Shown here piece by piece: positions 1 to 10,265 of a stretch of 64,000 bases of DNA. The DNA comes from Halolactibacillus alkaliphilus (lineage in GTDB: Bacteria; Bacillota; Bacilli; Bacillales; Amphibacillaceae), in NCBI RefSeq assembly GCF_900115465.1, contig NZ_FOWN01000005.1, forward strand, positions 21,394 to 85,393, read 5' to 3'. The notes beneath the pieces are model-generated. The model saw only the letters and a program-made list of their open reading frames with translations. It ran no database searches and was not told the DNA's origin. The position numbers and the translations under genes were made by a program. Each line of letters opens with the position of its first letter. Positions within the stretch are counted from its first letter, which is position 1.

Positions 1-294
1 CACCCCATGTGGGTGCGTGGATTGAAATTCGCCATTAGAAGTTAAGCGTTCAGATGACGTTAAGTCGCACCCCATGTGGGTGCGTGGATTGAAATATCAA
101 AAAAATTAGTTCCAGAACTAGAGCCTAAGTCGCACCCCATGTGGGTGCGTGGATTGAAATAATAAAGGCGCGTATGACGTCGACTATTTCTTATCGTCGC
201 ACCCCATGTGGGTGCGTGGATTGAAATTTTTGATTAAATGTTAAGTCGTACTCTACACCTTCGTCGCACCTCACGAGGGTACATGTATTGAAAT
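1..294 (+). CRISPR. CRISPR array, trailer end, type I-C-like repeats
   Basis: Four copies of a 32-nt repeat (the first lacks its first 4 nt at the window edge; the others are at 64-95, 129-160 and 196-227) and a fifth, degenerate copy at 263-294 with 6 substitutions. The repeat begins GTCGCACC and ends GGATTGAAAT, which is typical of type I-C arrays. Spacers are 33-35 nt (29-63, 96-128, 161-195, 228-262). The degenerate last repeat marks the leader-distal end, so the leader and any cas genes should lie to the left, outside the window, and transcription should run rightwards. No cas gene is visible here. Confidence 0.96.
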
Positions 295-449
295 GACGAT
301 GAGGTTATGGTACTTTAAAATTAATGTCTGAAAGTATAGTTAATAATATTAAGATATTTTTAATAGTAGTCAAGAACCCTCGTAACTTCAGTCATGGGGT
401 GTTGACAAGAAATATCAATCTGTACCAAGTCATGATCAAAGGGAGTTAA

Positions 450-1046
450 ATGATGAATAAAATACTTATCGCGACAAAAAATCAAGGAAAAGTAGAGGAT
501 TTTAAAGTTCTATTTGAACCGAAAGGGATTGAAGTCGTCTCATTATTAGATTTGGATCAAACTATTAGTAACATCGAGGAGACGGGAAAAACATTTAGTG
601 AGAACGCAATATTAAAATCAGAAGCCATCTCGTCCTTGCTAAAAATCCCAGTAATTAGTGATGACTCGGGATTAGAGATTGACGCATTAGATGGTGAGCC
701 TGGCGTATACTCTGCACGTTATGCAGGGCTTGAAAAGGATGATCAGGCTAATATTGATAAAGTGTTAAGTAATCTAAAAGGTATCAATGAAAATGCGAGG
801 TCAGCCCGCTTTGTTTGTGCAATTGCATTAAGTAAACCTGGAAAAGATACCTCAGTTGAGCTAGGATACTGTGAGGGAACTATTCTAACAGAAAGACGAG
901 GAAAGAATGGTTTTGGTTACGATCCGATTTTTAAACCTTTAGGCTATAATTGCTCAATGGCTGAATTATCTCCAGATGAAAAAGCGGCGATTAGTCACCG
1001 GGGAAATGCACTAAGAAAAATCGCTGATTGGTTGGATAAAAGATAA
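450..1046 (+). CDS. rdgB: XTP/dITP (non-canonical purine NTP) pyrophosphatase
   Basis: A 198-aa Ham1/RdgB-family enzyme that hydrolyses XTP, dITP and ITP to the monophosphate and pyrophosphate, keeping deaminated purines out of nucleic acids. Seen: the N-terminal IATKNQGK nucleotide-binding loop, SDDSGLEIDAL with the catalytic and metal-binding acidic residues, GVYSARYAG, FGYDPIF, and a C-terminal SHRGNALRK. Length is normal for the family. ATG at 450 (a second ATG at 453) follows the SD AAAGGGA at 438-444. In B. subtilis this gene (ysnA) follows rph; here the CRISPR array sits directly upstream, so the locus is rearranged on the left. It is probably cotranscribed with the phosphodiesterase 20 bp downstream. 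Confidence 0.95.
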   Translation: MMNKILIATKNQGKVEDFKVLFEPKGIEVVSLLDLDQTISNIEETGKTFSENAILKSEAISSLLKIPVISDDSGLEIDALDGEPGVYSARYAGLEKDDQANIDKVLSNLKGINENARSARFVCAIALSKPGKDTSVELGYCEGTILTERRGKNGFGYDPIFKPLGYNCSMAELSPDEKAAISHRGNALRKIADWLDKR

Positions 1047-1066
1047 ATAAGAGGGAGGTTGCTACT

Positions 1067-1579
1067 ATGCCAACAGTATTAATAACGAGTGATAGTCATG
1101 GTTTTAAAGATGAATTAAAGAAACTAAAAGAGCGCTATAAGGAAAAAGTTGATGGGATGATTCACTGTGGAGATTCTGAATTAGATTTTAATCATCCAGC
1201 GATGGAAGGATTCTATAAAGTTGCCGGAAACTGTGATTATGATCCTGAGTATGAGGAAGAATTAATGATAGATATTAAAGGATTGCGTTTTTTCATCGCA
1301 CATGGCCATCGTCATAATGTAAAGATAACGCTTGATCCAATTGCTTACCATGCTGAAGAAGAACAGGCAACAATTGTGTGTCACGGCCATTCGCATCTTG
1401 CCCACGCTACAAAAATTGGTAATCAATTAGTGATAAACCCAGGGAGTATTCGACTACCTCGAGGCAGACGTGAAGAAACGTATGCTATTCTTTCTTGGGG
1501 AAATACAGCCTATAGTGTGACGTTCTATCAATTAAACGGTAAAGAAGTCAAAAGTTTATCGCAACAGTTTATCTTATAG
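1067..1579 (+). CDS. ysnB: YfcE/YsnB-type metallophosphoesterase
   Basis: A 170-aa protein of the calcineurin-like phosphodiesterase family (YfcE/MJ0936 type). Metal-binding motifs are seen in order: TSDSHG (D and H), HCGDSE, AGNCD (GNxD), AHGHRH and HGHSHLA, followed by NPGSIRLPRG, the family's C-terminal signature. It probably cleaves phosphodiesters in the cytoplasm with a two-metal centre; the natural substrate is not known from sequence. The gene pairs with rdgB as in B. subtilis ysnA-ysnB, starts after the SD GAGGGAGG, and is followed by an intrinsic terminator. Confidence 0.92.
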   Translation: MPTVLITSDSHGFKDELKKLKERYKEKVDGMIHCGDSELDFNHPAMEGFYKVAGNCDYDPEYEEELMIDIKGLRFFIAHGHRHNVKITLDPIAYHAEEEQATIVCHGHSHLAHATKIGNQLVINPGSIRLPRGRREETYAILSWGNTAYSVTFYQLNGKEVKSLSQQFIL

Positions 1580-1580
1580 T

Positions 1581-1604
1581 ACAAAGGGCGCTCAGGCCCT
1601 TTGT
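1581..1604 (+). terminator. Intrinsic terminator after ysnB
   Basis: Perfect hairpin ACAAAGGGC / GCCCTTTGT with a short loop, immediately after the ysnB stop codon. A loose T-run (TTCTTTTT) follows at 1613-1620. Confidence 0.7.
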
Positions 1605-1693
1605 TGTAAGTGTTCTTTTTATAAAATGGAACGCTTTTATAGTGTGATTTCAACCTGCTAAGTGAAATATTTGAATTTTTGTCTGAAATATTA

Positions 1694-1722
1694 TTGACAT
1701 TTATCTTTAAAAAAACTATAAT
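1694..1722 (+). promoter_or_regulatory. Sigma-A promoter of the tRNA operon
   Basis: Perfect consensus TTGACA (1694-1699), a 17-bp spacer and TATAAT (1717-1722), about 44 bp before the first tRNA base. This is the closest match to the housekeeping consensus in the window, as expected for stable RNA. Confidence 0.9.
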
Positions 1723-1765
1723 ATATTTTGTCTGTTAGAGAAATTATTGATAGAAACATTTTTAT

Positions 1766-1839
1766 GCGGGTGTAGTTTAGTGGTAAAACCTCAGCCTTCC
1801 AAGCTGATGATGAGGGTTCGATTCCCTTCACCCGCTCCA
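1766..1839 (+). tRNA. tRNA-Gly (anticodon TCC)
   Basis: Cloverleaf with acceptor GCGGGTG/CACCCGC, anticodon loop CTTCCAA (TCC), T-loop GGTTCGATTCC, discriminator T and an encoded CCA at 1837-1839. First gene of a two-tRNA transcript. Confidence 0.97.
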
Positions 1840-1843
1840 TTAT

Positions 1844-1917
<74 letters not shown>

Positions 1918-1933
1918 CTAACAAAAGCCTTAC

Positions 1934-1960
1934 AGCCTCAATGGTTGTGAGGTTTTTTTT
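1934..1960 (+). terminator. Intrinsic terminator of the tRNA operon
   Basis: Short CCTCA/TGAGG stem followed by eight Ts, 14 bp after tRNA-Arg. Confidence 0.75.
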
Positions 1961-2045
1961 GTAGTATAGGAAAGTTAAAACTTGTGTTTATATACCAAGG
2001 GTTAGAGGATTGAAATTCAGTGCGAAATAGAGTAAAGGTCATATT

Positions 2046-2230
2046 ATGGTACATGAAGAAAATATGCCTGTTCAAATGAATATTCTAAAAGCCATATTCA
2101 GTGATTATGGGTCTAGATTTTTTGAAGAAAATCAAGATAACATGTGATCGGTCATTATCGAAGAAGTATTGACATAATGCATTGTGTCAACACTTTGGGT
2201 ATAAGCTTGAGTTTGATCTGCCTATTAACA
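2046..2230 (+). pseudogene. Relic of an IS91-like zinc-binding transposase N-terminus
   Basis: From ATG 2046 the frame reads 33 residues including NILKAIFSDYGSRFFEENQD, then a stop. After a further in-frame stop and a frameshift, the next frame gives LCQHFGYKLEFDLP from about 2182. In order, these resemble the N-terminal zinc-binding region of IS91-type transposases (helix, 'VIIEEV', then a C-x-FGYKLEFxCP-like stretch) with the cysteines mostly lost. It is a short, broken fragment, and family assignment is by pattern only. Confidence 0.35.
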
Positions 2231-2432
2231 TACTTGTAAGTATGGGAGTGTGACGCCATCTAATGAATGGACAATATATGGTTTTATCCCCTGTATCTAA
2301 GAAAGCTGTTTAACCAAAACTTTAAGCAGTCTATAAAAATAATCGGAAAGGATTTTATATCAACGCACCTAAGTCTAGAATTCACCGCCCTATAAGCCGT
2401 GGGTCGGGAGTTCGAATCTCTCCAGGTATGCT

Positions 2433-2728
2433 TACTAAAAGCCTCGTAAAGTTTTCGGTTGCGAAGCTCTATGTTATATGCTCCGCAAGAATGTCTTATC
2501 TAGAGAATGATTATAAGCAAGCTAGAACTAACATTAGGATAGGCAAACAAAAACCTTAGAATTAATGAAATGGAGTGGCCTAATCAACATCGTAAATGCA
2601 TATAAAGTTCGTAAATGCTATTAAGCAAAAAAAGCCAGAGTTACAAATACTTCTGAAAGATCGAGAAGGTCGCTTTAGGATAGTGAGACATCATATAACA
2701 TTCTGCAATACGAGTAATTCACAATAAG
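2433..2728. other. Gene-free stretch before the DUF2164 gene
   Basis: About 300 bp with stops in all frames and no recognisable RNA. It continues the degraded character of the region left of it. No terminator or strong promoter could be supported. Confidence 0.5.
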
Positions 2729-2740
2729 AGGAGGCGCAAC

Positions 2741-2980
2741 ATGCGACTAACTAGAGAAGAGTATACGATTATTAGTGATGCAATAAGGGAATATGTAGCC
2801 ATTACATTCGATTTAACTATTGGGAGTGTAGCGACAGATCAATTCATACAGTTTTTGGAAGAGGATATCGTGGGCATTTACGAAGATCATGCCATTGAAA
2901 AAGTTAGAGCATTGGTTGAAGAAAAAGCTTGGTCAATGGACGAAGATATTCGTGCTCTAAAAGCTGTTAAGCGCAAATAG
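2741..2980 (+). CDS. DUF2164 family small protein
   Basis: A 79-aa acidic protein with the layout of DUF2164: an initial LTREE helix, a central FLEEDIVGIYEDHAIEK-type segment and a terminal EEKAWSMDEDIRAL helix. Function is unknown. The SD GAGGAGG lies 8-10 bp before the ATG, so it is likely translated. It stands alone between the tRNA scar and the TPR gene. Confidence 0.75.
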   Translation: MRLTREEYTIISDAIREYVAITFDLTIGSVATDQFIQFLEEDIVGIYEDHAIEKVRALVEEKAWSMDEDIRALKAVKRK

Positions 2981-3149
2981 AACGTGATGTTTATCATTTA
3001 GGTTGAGATGACGACCTGGGAGTATTTAGGGCCGAGATAGTCCAATAAAATAACATGAGGTTGTTTACTTTTATGATATTTAGGGTATCCTTATAACTAG
3101 GACAAAATACATAGAATAATTATTATGCACAATTTAGGAGGTGTAAAAA

Positions 3150-4112
3150 ATGACGAATAAAGATAAGCTCGTTCTCTTCCCTAAAGAACAAGCAAGACTT
3201 GAAAAAGAAGCTTTCGATTACTTTAAACGCCATCAATATAAAAAGGCCTTACCAGTTTTTGAAGAATTAATTGATTACGGCATCGATGATGTTGACATAA
3301 TGGTCGCAAAAGTCACATGTTTAGCGGAATTAGGTGACTTAAAAGAAGCTGAATTATTTTTAGAAGCATTGATTGACCAACATACGAATGATTATCTGAC
3401 TTACATACATATTTATGCGACCTTGTTATTTCAATTTCATAAACATAAAAAAGTGAAAGAATTATTAGAAACAGTCCTCGTTGATGTGAAAGATGTGACG
3501 TACCGATATCAATTTGAAAATTTATTAGAACTTAATGAGCCTCTCGTTGATGAAGAAATCATTTCTGAAATCAATGTGACGAAACGTGAACTAAACGATG
3601 CGATCAATAATCATAACACACTTGCACAGTGGCACTTAATTAACCATTTACAACAGTCAGATATTACCCCATATTTAGACACGTTTAAAACGTTACTTAA
3701 AGCCGACACTCATCCTGTTATCCAGTCTGTAATTATTAGTCTGCTACAGGCAAATCGGATTGATGAGGTTATTACGATACATAAATTTAATCAAGAGATG
3801 AGACTTAATCCAAAGACGCATCCTTACTTTACAGATCATCCTTTATTTAAGGCCGTACAAAAAATGTTGAGAGAAATAGAAGAACGTAATCCATCATTTT
3901 ACCGGCTCGCGATGCAAATACTTGAACGCTTTATTTATGTGCGTTATCCTTTTGTCGAAGGGGAAGACGCAGGTGTTTTAAAAGAGGCAATTGTTACGAT
4001 TGTTAATCAAGCGTTTAATGACCCTAAAAATCCTGCTTCATCAGAAGTAGATGATAAAATAATGCAGTTAATGGAGGCAGAACAACTGTATTTTTCCATA
4101 CTAGAAGAATAG
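3150..4112 (+). CDS. ysoA: YsoA-like tetratricopeptide repeat protein
   Basis: A 320-aa cytoplasmic protein built of helical pairs. The N-terminal part (residues about 15-130) has TPR-like units such as AFDYFKRHQYKKALPVFEELI and CLAELGDLKEAELFLEAL; the remainder is helical and less regular. No signal peptide. Its position directly upstream of tig matches B. subtilis ysoA. TPR proteins are scaffolds, and the partner is unknown. The start has a strong SD (TAGGAGGTG). Confidence 0.85.
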   Translation: MTNKDKLVLFPKEQARLEKEAFDYFKRHQYKKALPVFEELIDYGIDDVDIMVAKVTCLAELGDLKEAELFLEALIDQHTNDYLTYIHIYATLLFQFHKHKKVKELLETVLVDVKDVTYRYQFENLLELNEPLVDEEIISEINVTKRELNDAINNHNTLAQWHLINHLQQSDITPYLDTFKTLLKADTHPVIQSVIISLLQANRIDEVITIHKFNQEMRLNPKTHPYFTDHPLFKAVQKMLREIEERNPSFYRLAMQILERFIYVRYPFVEGEDAGVLKEAIVTIVNQAFNDPKNPASSEVDDKIMQLMEAEQLYFSILEE

Positions 4113-4160
4113 AAAGTACTAAATTGTTTAAGAAATTTACAACCACTTGAACACTAAATC

Positions 4161-4188
4161 TTGAAACAGATAAGGTTTATGTTATAAT
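4161..4188 (+). promoter_or_regulatory. Sigma-A promoter of tig
   Basis: TTGAAA (4161-4166), a 16-bp spacer and TATAAT (4183-4188), giving a leader of about 95 nt to the tig start. Confidence 0.75.
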
Positions 4189-4288
4189 ATAATGGTTGTA
4201 GTTTGCGTTCGGTTGTGAAACAGAGCTAACGTATCATAGATGAACGGCAAATAAAATTAATATATATGTAATCATGGAGGGAAATTTA

Positions 4289-5575
4289 ATGACAGCTAAA
4301 TGGGAAAAACAAGAAGGCAATGAAGGTCTTCTTACCGTAGAAGTTTCTGCAGAACAATTTAACGAGGCGCTTGATCAAGCGTTTAAAAAGGTAGTAAAAG
4401 ACGTGCAATTACCAGGATTCCGTAAAGGGCGTATTCCACGTGGTATGTTCGAACAACGTTTTGGTGTAGAATCTTTATACCAAGATGCAGTAGACATCGT
4501 ACTTCCAGAAGCCTACTCAAATGCAGTAGAAGAAGCTGGTATCGAGCCAGTTGACCAGCCAGAGATTGATATTACGCAAATCGAAAAAGGTCAACCATTG
4601 CACTTTACTGCTAAAGTAACAGTAAAGCCGGAAGTTAAATTAGGCGATTACAAAGGATTAGAAGTAGAAAACGTTGATGTGACTGTAACAGACGAAGACG
4701 TCGAAAAAGATTTAGATAACCAACGCCAATCTTTAGCTGAATTAGTTGTTAAAGAAGAAGGTGCTGTTGAAAATGGTGATACGGTTGTTATTGATTTTGA
4801 AGGTTTTGTTGATGGCGAAGCTTTTGAAGGTGGAGCAGCTGAAAATCACACATTAGAAATTGGTTCAGGTTCATTTATCCCTGGATTTGAAGAACAACTT
4901 ATTGGTAAGACAACTGGTGAAGCAACAGAAGTTGACGTAACTTTCCCTGAAGAATACCACGCTGAAAATCTTGCTGGTAAACCAGCAACATTCAAAGTAA
5001 CGATTCATGAAGTAAAAGCAAAAGAATTGCCTGAACTTGATGATGAGTTTGCTAAAGACGTGGATGATGAAGTAGAAACACTTGCAGAATTAAAAGATAA
5101 AACGAAAAAACGTTTAGAAGAACAAAAACAAAACGAAGCAGACGCTGCTAAGCGTGAAGCGCTTATTAATCAAGCGTCTGACAATGCAGAAATTGATGTG
5201 CCACAGGCAATGATCGATTCTGAATTAGATCGTATGTTACGTGAATTTGAACAACGCTTGCAACAACAAGGTATGACACTTGATATGTACTTCCAATTCT
5301 CAGGTCAGTCAGAAGAACAATTGAAAGACCAAATGAAAGAAGATGCAGCGAAGCGTGTTCAAACAAACCTTGTACTTGAGGCTATTGCGCAAGTTGAAGA
5401 ACTTGAAGCAACAGATGCAGATGTTCAAGAAGAATTGGAATCAATGGCAGATATGTATAACCTAGAAATGGATCAATTAACACAAATGCTTGGTGGCAAC
5501 ACAGATGGCATTAAAGATGATCTTAAATTCAAAAAAGCAATTGATTTCTTAGTTGACAACAGTGTAGCAAAGTAA
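4289..5575 (+). CDS. tig: Trigger factor, ribosome-bound chaperone and PPIase
   Basis: A 428-aa trigger factor. Seen: the N-terminal ribosome-docking signature GFRKGRIPR (residues about 42-50), a central FKBP-type PPIase domain ([13 protein letters not shown] ... [10 protein letters not shown], about 160-245) and the C-terminal helical arms. It binds nascent chains at the ribosome exit tunnel. The start is taken as ATG 4289, because the upstream in-frame ATG at 4274 forms part of the SD (ATGGAGGG). Normal length. Strong promoter upstream and terminator downstream make it a single-gene unit, followed by clpX as in B. subtilis. Confidence 0.97.
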   Translation: MTAKWEKQEGNEGLLTVEVSAEQFNEALDQAFKKVVKDVQLPGFRKGRIPRGMFEQRFGVESLYQDAVDIVLPEAYSNAVEEAGIEPVDQPEIDITQIEKGQPLHFTAKVTVKPEVKLGDYKGLEVENVDVTVTDEDVEKDLDNQRQSLAELVVKEEGAVENGDTVVIDFEGFVDGEAFEGGAAENHTLEIGSGSFIPGFEEQLIGKTTGEATEVDVTFPEEYHAENLAGKPATFKVTIHEVKAKELPELDDEFAKDVDDEVETLAELKDKTKKRLEEQKQNEADAAKREALINQASDNAEIDVPQAMIDSELDRMLREFEQRLQQQGMTLDMYFQFSGQSEEQLKDQMKEDAAKRVQTNLVLEAIAQVEELEATDADVQEELESMADMYNLEMDQLTQMLGGNTDGIKDDLKFKKAIDFLVDNSVAK

Positions 5576-5599
5576 TTTTGCTTTCATATGACTTAGAGA

Positions 5600-5630
5600 A
5601 ACAAGGCGATCGATGGTCGCCTTGTTTTCT
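5600..5630 (+). terminator. Intrinsic terminator after tig
   Basis: Stem AACAAGGCGA / TCGCCTTGTT (5600-5609 with 5617-5626) and a short T-run. Confidence 0.85.
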
Positions 5631-5925
5631 AACATTTATATAAGCACATGATTTACTGGTAAATATGATCTTTAGTACCTAACAATTGGGGTTATACATA
5701 TTTTTTTTGGTCTTTTTTAAACTTAAATATGTAAAAGTCAAGCATTGTGAAGGTTTTTAAAAGACAACATACATAACTTTATGATAAAATACATATGCTT
5801 TTAATTTAAGCGTGATGGTTAATAAAGTAGATTTGAAATGCATAAGGGCTATTATTTTAAATATCGCCGATTCTTTGATATGATAATGAAAGCAAACAAG
5901 TCATGAAAGATGATGGTGTTTATTA
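5631..5925. other. AT-rich region upstream of clpX
   Basis: About 300 bp without a gene. The only promoter-like pair near clpX is TTTAAA (5856-5861), a 17-bp spacer and TATGAT (5879-5884), which is weak at -35. No recognisable operator or RNA element was seen. Confidence 0.4.
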
Positions 5926-5941
5926 TAGAGAGGTGAACGTA

Positions 5942-7189
5942 ATGTATAAATTCAACGAAGAAAAAGGGCAATTGAAATGTTCTTTTTGTGGTAAAAGTCA
6001 AGAACAAGTAAGGAAGTTAGTCGCAGGTCCTGGGGTATACATTTGTGATGAATGTATCGATTTATGTGCTGAAATTGTTGAAGAAGAGTTAGGTACGGAT
6101 GAAGAAATGGATTTTGCTGAGGTACCAAAGCCTCAAGAAATTAATCAAATTCTTGATGATTATGTCATCGGTCAATCAAAAGCAAAACGTAATTTATCCG
6201 TTGCAGTATATAATCACTATAAACGCATCAATGCACCTAAAACAACGGGTGATGTAGAGCTTCAAAAAAGTAATATCGCAATGATTGGACCAACAGGTAG
6301 CGGTAAAACTTTACTTGCTCAAACACTTGCGCGTATTTTAAATGTACCATTTGCTATCGCAGATGCGACATCTCTTACAGAAGCGGGTTATGTTGGTGAA
6401 GATGTAGAAAATATTTTGCTCAAGCTTATCCAAGCAGCTGATTATGATGTAGAAAAAGCTGAAAAAGGGATTATTTATATTGACGAAATTGATAAAGTTG
6501 CCCGTAAATCAGAAAATCCATCCATTACACGTGATGTTAGTGGTGAAGGTGTTCAACAAGCACTTCTTAAAATTCTTGAAGGGACAGTTGCAAGCGTCCC
6601 ACCGCAAGGCGGCCGTAAACATCCTCATCAAGAGTTTATTCAAATTGATACAACCAATGTACTCTTTATTGTCGGTGGTGCTTTCGACGGTATCGATCAA
6701 ATCATTAAAAGTCGTCTAGGTAAGCGCGTTATTGGCTTTGGTGCTGAAACAGATATTAATGATATGGACAAAGCGCAACTGCTCCAAAAAGTTTTACCGG
6801 AAGATTTACTCAAATTTGGTTTAATTCCTGAATTTATCGGTCGTTTGCCGATTATCGGTGCACTTGAACCACTAGACCAAGATGCGCTCGTACAAATTTT
6901 AACTCAACCGAAAAATGCGCTCGTTAAACAATATAAACGTCTATTTGAAATGGATAATGTGACATTAGAATTTGAAGATGATGCTCTTGTTTCCATTGCT
7001 CATAAAGCAATGGAACGCAATACAGGTGCGCGTGGTCTTCGTTCAATCCTTGAAGGGATTATGCTTGATGTGATGTATGAATTACCATCGCGTGAAGATA
7101 TTAAGACGTGTATCATCACGAAAGAAACTGTAGAAGACGAAGCTAATCGTCCAAAACTATTACTTGAAGATGGCACTGAGCTTGCTTAA
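5942..7189 (+). CDS. clpX: ClpX, ATPase subunit of ClpXP protease
   Basis: A 415-aa AAA+ unfoldase that feeds substrates to ClpP. Seen: the N-terminal C4 zinc finger CSFCGK ... CDECIDLC (residues about 11-38), Walker A GPTGSGKT (about 116), Walker B YIDEIDK, the [22 protein letters not shown] sensor region in pieces, and the ClpP-docking loop IGF. The start is ATG 5942 with SD AGAGGTGA; the upstream in-frame ATG at 5903 has none. B. subtilis has the sporulation protease gene lonB between clpX and lonA; here the next gene is lonA. Confidence 0.97.
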   Translation: MYKFNEEKGQLKCSFCGKSQEQVRKLVAGPGVYICDECIDLCAEIVEEELGTDEEMDFAEVPKPQEINQILDDYVIGQSKAKRNLSVAVYNHYKRINAPKTTGDVELQKSNIAMIGPTGSGKTLLAQTLARILNVPFAIADATSLTEAGYVGEDVENILLKLIQAADYDVEKAEKGIIYIDEIDKVARKSENPSITRDVSGEGVQQALLKILEGTVASVPPQGGRKHPHQEFIQIDTTNVLFIVGGAFDGIDQIIKSRLGKRVIGFGAETDINDMDKAQLLQKVLPEDLLKFGLIPEFIGRLPIIGALEPLDQDALVQILTQPKNALVKQYKRLFEMDNVTLEFEDDALVSIAHKAMERNTGARGLRSILEGIMLDVMYELPSREDIKTCIITKETVEDEANRPKLLLEDGTELA

Positions 7190-7205
7190 TGAAAAGGATA
7201 TGAAG

Positions 7206-7238
7206 AAAAAATCCCTTGTGTCTCACAAGGGATTTTCT
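7206..7238 (+). terminator. Intrinsic terminator after clpX
   Basis: Long stem AAAATCCCTTGTG / CACAAGGGATTTT with a 3-nt loop. Confidence 0.85.
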
Positions 7239-7309
7239 ATTCAATCCACTTATTATAAACATGAGTCGTTGGTAATTGCTTACGACTTAGAGCTGAAAAG
7301 AGGGATGTT

Positions 7310-9628
7310 ATGACGAAAAATCCACATGTGCCGCTTCTACCTTTAAGGGGCACTATCGTATTTCCTAATGTAGTAACGCATTTAGATATAGGACGTAAAG
7401 AAACGATTGATGCTATTGAACAGGCGATGATGAACGACCGTCGGATCATTTTAGTTGCTCAAAAAGATGCGAGGGTGAAGACGCCCAAAAAAGATGACGT
7501 TTTTCCTATTGGTGTTGTTGGCTATATTAAACAAATGCTAAAACTTCCTAATGGGACATTTAGAGTATTAGTTGAGGGTCTCTATCGTGCAGAGATTGAC
7601 AACATAAAGGAAGTCAATAATTTTTATACGGCGGATGCAAAAAAAATAATTGAAAAGAAAGTCGAAAACGAGTTGAAAGAAGATGCCTTCATTCGTTCAA
7701 TTTCTGATGCCTTTAAACGTTATGTAGAGTTATCAACTAAACTGTCAAAAGAAACTTATCAAGATATTGCAGATATTGATGATTTATCACATGTGAGTGA
7801 TGTTGTCAGTTCTTATTTAGATATTAAGATGAGTCAAAAACAACTGTTGATAGAATGTGTTGATTTAGAAGAGCGTGCAAAAGCTCTTATTCAAATGCTA
7901 TCAAATGAACAAGAATTATTAAAGATTGAAAAGAAAATTAATCAAAATGTTAAGAGATCGATTGAACAATCTCAAAAAGAGTTTTACTTGCGCGAACAAA
8001 TGAAAGTGATTCAAAAGGAACTAGGTGATCGGGATGGGAAACAAAAAGATGTGAGTGATTTATTAAAACAAATAGAAACAAGCGACATGACCGATCGAAT
8101 TAAAACTGTTGCTAAAAGTGAGTTGCAGCGTTTTGAACGTATTCCACAAACGTCTGCAGAATCAGGCATTATAAGAAACTATTTAGATTGGCTAATAGCA
8201 CTTCCGTGGCAAAAACAAACACCGAATGAGCTAGATATTCGTGCAGCAGAGGCTATTTTAGATCAAGATCATTATGGCTTAGAAAAAATTAAGGCGCGCA
8301 TTCTAGAGTTTATCGCTGTTCAACAATTGACAAATGATTTAAGTGGGCCAATTCTATGTCTTGTCGGGCCACCTGGTGTAGGAAAAACGTCTCTCGCAAA
8401 GTCTATTTCCCGGGCAATGGGCCGTAAGTTTACGCGAGTATCACTCGGTGGGGTAAAGGATGAATCTGAAATTAGAGGCCATCGCCGCACTTATGTTGGT
8501 GCCATGCCTGGACGGATGATCCAAGCGATGAAAAAAGTTAAAACAGTTAACCCCGTCATACTGCTTGATGAGATTGATAAAATGGCAAATGATTTTAGAG
8601 GTGATCCGGCGTCAGCAATGCTTGAAGTACTGGACCCAGAACAAAATCATCAGTTTAGTGATCACTTTATCGAGGAACCATATGATTTGAGCCAAGTACT
8701 TTTTTTAGCCACTGCTAACCAACAGGAAGGTATTCCAGCACCGTTACTTGATCGAATGGAAGTAATTCAGTTGTCAGGTTATACAGAGATTGAAAAACAA
8801 TTTATCGCAAAAAACTACCTCGTACCTAAACAAGTTAAAAAACACGGCTTAAATGGTCATGTTGTTCAAATAAGAAAAGATGCTATTATAGAATTAATTC
8901 GTCGTTATACTAGGGAAGCAGGCGTAAGGCAATTAGAGCGTCAAATTGCTAGCTTAGTAAGAAAAGCGGCTAGACGTCATTTAGATGATACGGATACACG
9001 TATTGTTATTACGGCTAAGAAGCTTGTAGAGTTTCTAGGACATCCGCCTTTTAGATATGGGCAGCGTGAAACAGAGGACTTTATCGGTGCGGCAACGGGT
9101 CTTGCATATACAGCCTTTGGAGGAGATATCTTAAGTATAGAAGTCAGTGTTGTTCCTGGTAAAGGTAAATTGCAATTAACAGGAAAACTTGGCGATGTCA
9201 TGCAAGAATCTGCTCAAGCCGCTATTAGCTATATTCGCGCGCGACAAGATGTACTCGGAATCGAGAGCAATTTTTATGAAAAAAGCGATATTCATATTCA
9301 CGTACCAGAAGGCGCTACGCCAAAAGATGGCCCTTCTGCGGGGATTACAATGGCAACAGCACTTATTTCCGCTCTTACGAAACGACCAGTAAGAAAAGAA
9401 GTTGGTATGACAGGTGAAATTACGTTAAGAGGCCGAGTTTTACCCATCGGTGGACTGAAAGAAAAATCTATGAGCGCACACAGAAGTGGTATTACGACAA
9501 TTATCTTCCCCAAAGATAATGAGAAAGATATAGAAGATATTCCAAAAAGTGTACGGGATGCCGTTACGTTTATTCCGGTATCTCATATGGATGATGTACT
9601 TAAATATGCATTAGTGGAGGTGAAATAA
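7310..9628 (+). CDS. lon: ATP-dependent protease Lon (LonA)
   Basis: A 772-aa LonA. The N-terminal LAN domain ([13 protein letters not shown]) is followed by a coiled-coil region, AAA+ module with Walker [10 protein letters not shown] (residue about 353) and Walker [10 protein letters not shown], and the C-terminal Ser-Lys peptidase with catalytic Ser in PKDGPSAG (about 674) and Lys in [12 protein letters not shown] (about 717). It degrades damaged and regulatory proteins in the cytoplasm. Length is that of B. subtilis LonA (774). SD AGAGGGA precedes the ATG. Its stop overlaps the ysxC start by one base, indicating translational coupling. Confidence 0.97.
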   Translation: MTKNPHVPLLPLRGTIVFPNVVTHLDIGRKETIDAIEQAMMNDRRIILVAQKDARVKTPKKDDVFPIGVVGYIKQMLKLPNGTFRVLVEGLYRAEIDNIKEVNNFYTADAKKIIEKKVENELKEDAFIRSISDAFKRYVELSTKLSKETYQDIADIDDLSHVSDVVSSYLDIKMSQKQLLIECVDLEERAKALIQMLSNEQELLKIEKKINQNVKRSIEQSQKEFYLREQMKVIQKELGDRDGKQKDVSDLLKQIETSDMTDRIKTVAKSELQRFERIPQTSAESGIIRNYLDWLIALPWQKQTPNELDIRAAEAILDQDHYGLEKIKARILEFIAVQQLTNDLSGPILCLVGPPGVGKTSLAKSISRAMGRKFTRVSLGGVKDESEIRGHRRTYVGAMPGRMIQAMKKVKTVNPVILLDEIDKMANDFRGDPASAMLEVLDPEQNHQFSDHFIEEPYDLSQVLFLATANQQEGIPAPLLDRMEVIQLSGYTEIEKQFIAKNYLVPKQVKKHGLNGHVVQIRKDAIIELIRRYTREAGVRQLERQIASLVRKAARRHLDDTDTRIVITAKKLVEFLGHPPFRYGQRETEDFIGAATGLAYTAFGGDILSIEVSVVPGKGKLQLTGKLGDVMQESAQAAISYIRARQDVLGIESNFYEKSDIHIHVPEGATPKDGPSAGITMATALISALTKRPVRKEVGMTGEITLRGRVLPIGGLKEKSMSAHRSGITTIIFPKDNEKDIEDIPKSVRDAVTFIPVSHMDDVLKYALVEVK

Positions 9629-10209
9629 TGAAAGTCACTAAATCAGATATTACAATTAGCGCTGTGGCACCTAAACAGTACCCAGATGTAGGTTTTCCAG
9701 AGATTGCTTTAGCGGGTCGCTCAAACGTTGGGAAGTCATCGTTTATTAATAAGATGATTAACCGTAAATCTTTAGCGCGGACATCTTCAAAACCCGGAAA
9801 AACGCAAACGTTAAACTTTTACTTAATTAATGAGATTTTTCATTTTGTTGATGTGCCTGGTTATGGTTATGCAAAAGTGTCTAAAACTGAACGCGAAGCT
9901 TGGGGGCGGATGTTGGAAACGTACTTCACTGAACGCGAAAATTTAAAAGCCACCATCTTAGTTGTTGATTTGCGACACGAGCCAACAAAAGATGATATTA
10001 AAATGTATGATTTCTTAAAGCATTATGATTTACCGGTCATTGTCGTAGCGACAAAATTAGATAAATTAAAGAAAAATCAAATTCATAAACATATTAAGCG
10101 AGTAAAAGACACCCTTCAGCTCGAAAAAGGTGATGTTGTTGTACCGTTCTCAAGTGAAACAGGTCAAGGGAAAGAAGAAGCTTGGCGTGAAATAGAGCGC
10201 TTTTTATAA
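9628..10209 (+). CDS. ysxC: Ribosome biogenesis GTPase YsxC/EngB
   Basis: A 193-aa GTPase needed for assembly of the 50S subunit. G-motifs in order: G1 [10 protein letters not shown]2 near [10 protein letters not shown]3 DVPGYGYA, G4 TKLDK and G5 SSETGQG. Its ATG overlaps the lon stop (TAATG), as in B. subtilis lonA-ysxC. The gene ends at a strong bidirectional hairpin. Confidence 0.96.
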   Translation: MKVTKSDITISAVAPKQYPDVGFPEIALAGRSNVGKSSFINKMINRKSLARTSSKPGKTQTLNFYLINEIFHFVDVPGYGYAKVSKTEREAWGRMLETYFTERENLKATILVVDLRHEPTKDDIKMYDFLKHYDLPVIVVATKLDKLKKNQIHKHIKRVKDTLQLEKGDVVVPFSSETGQGKEEAWREIERFL

Positions 10210-10213
10210 GAAT

Positions 10214-10252
10214 AATAGCCACCATCACTTAGGTCTCGTGATGGTGGCTATT
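10214..10252. terminator. Bidirectional terminator between ysxC and ysxD-like gene
   Basis: Perfect 15-bp stem AATAGCCACCATCAC / GTGATGGTGGCTATT with a 9-nt loop, T-rich on the plus side and moderately so on the minus side. It serves convergent genes. Confidence 0.85.
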
Positions 10253-10265
10253 TTGGCCGTTTTAA

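Noticed and set aside
2005-2016. GAGGATTGAAAT resembling the CRISPR repeat end
   Set aside because: Only 12 nt match, single copy, no repeat body.
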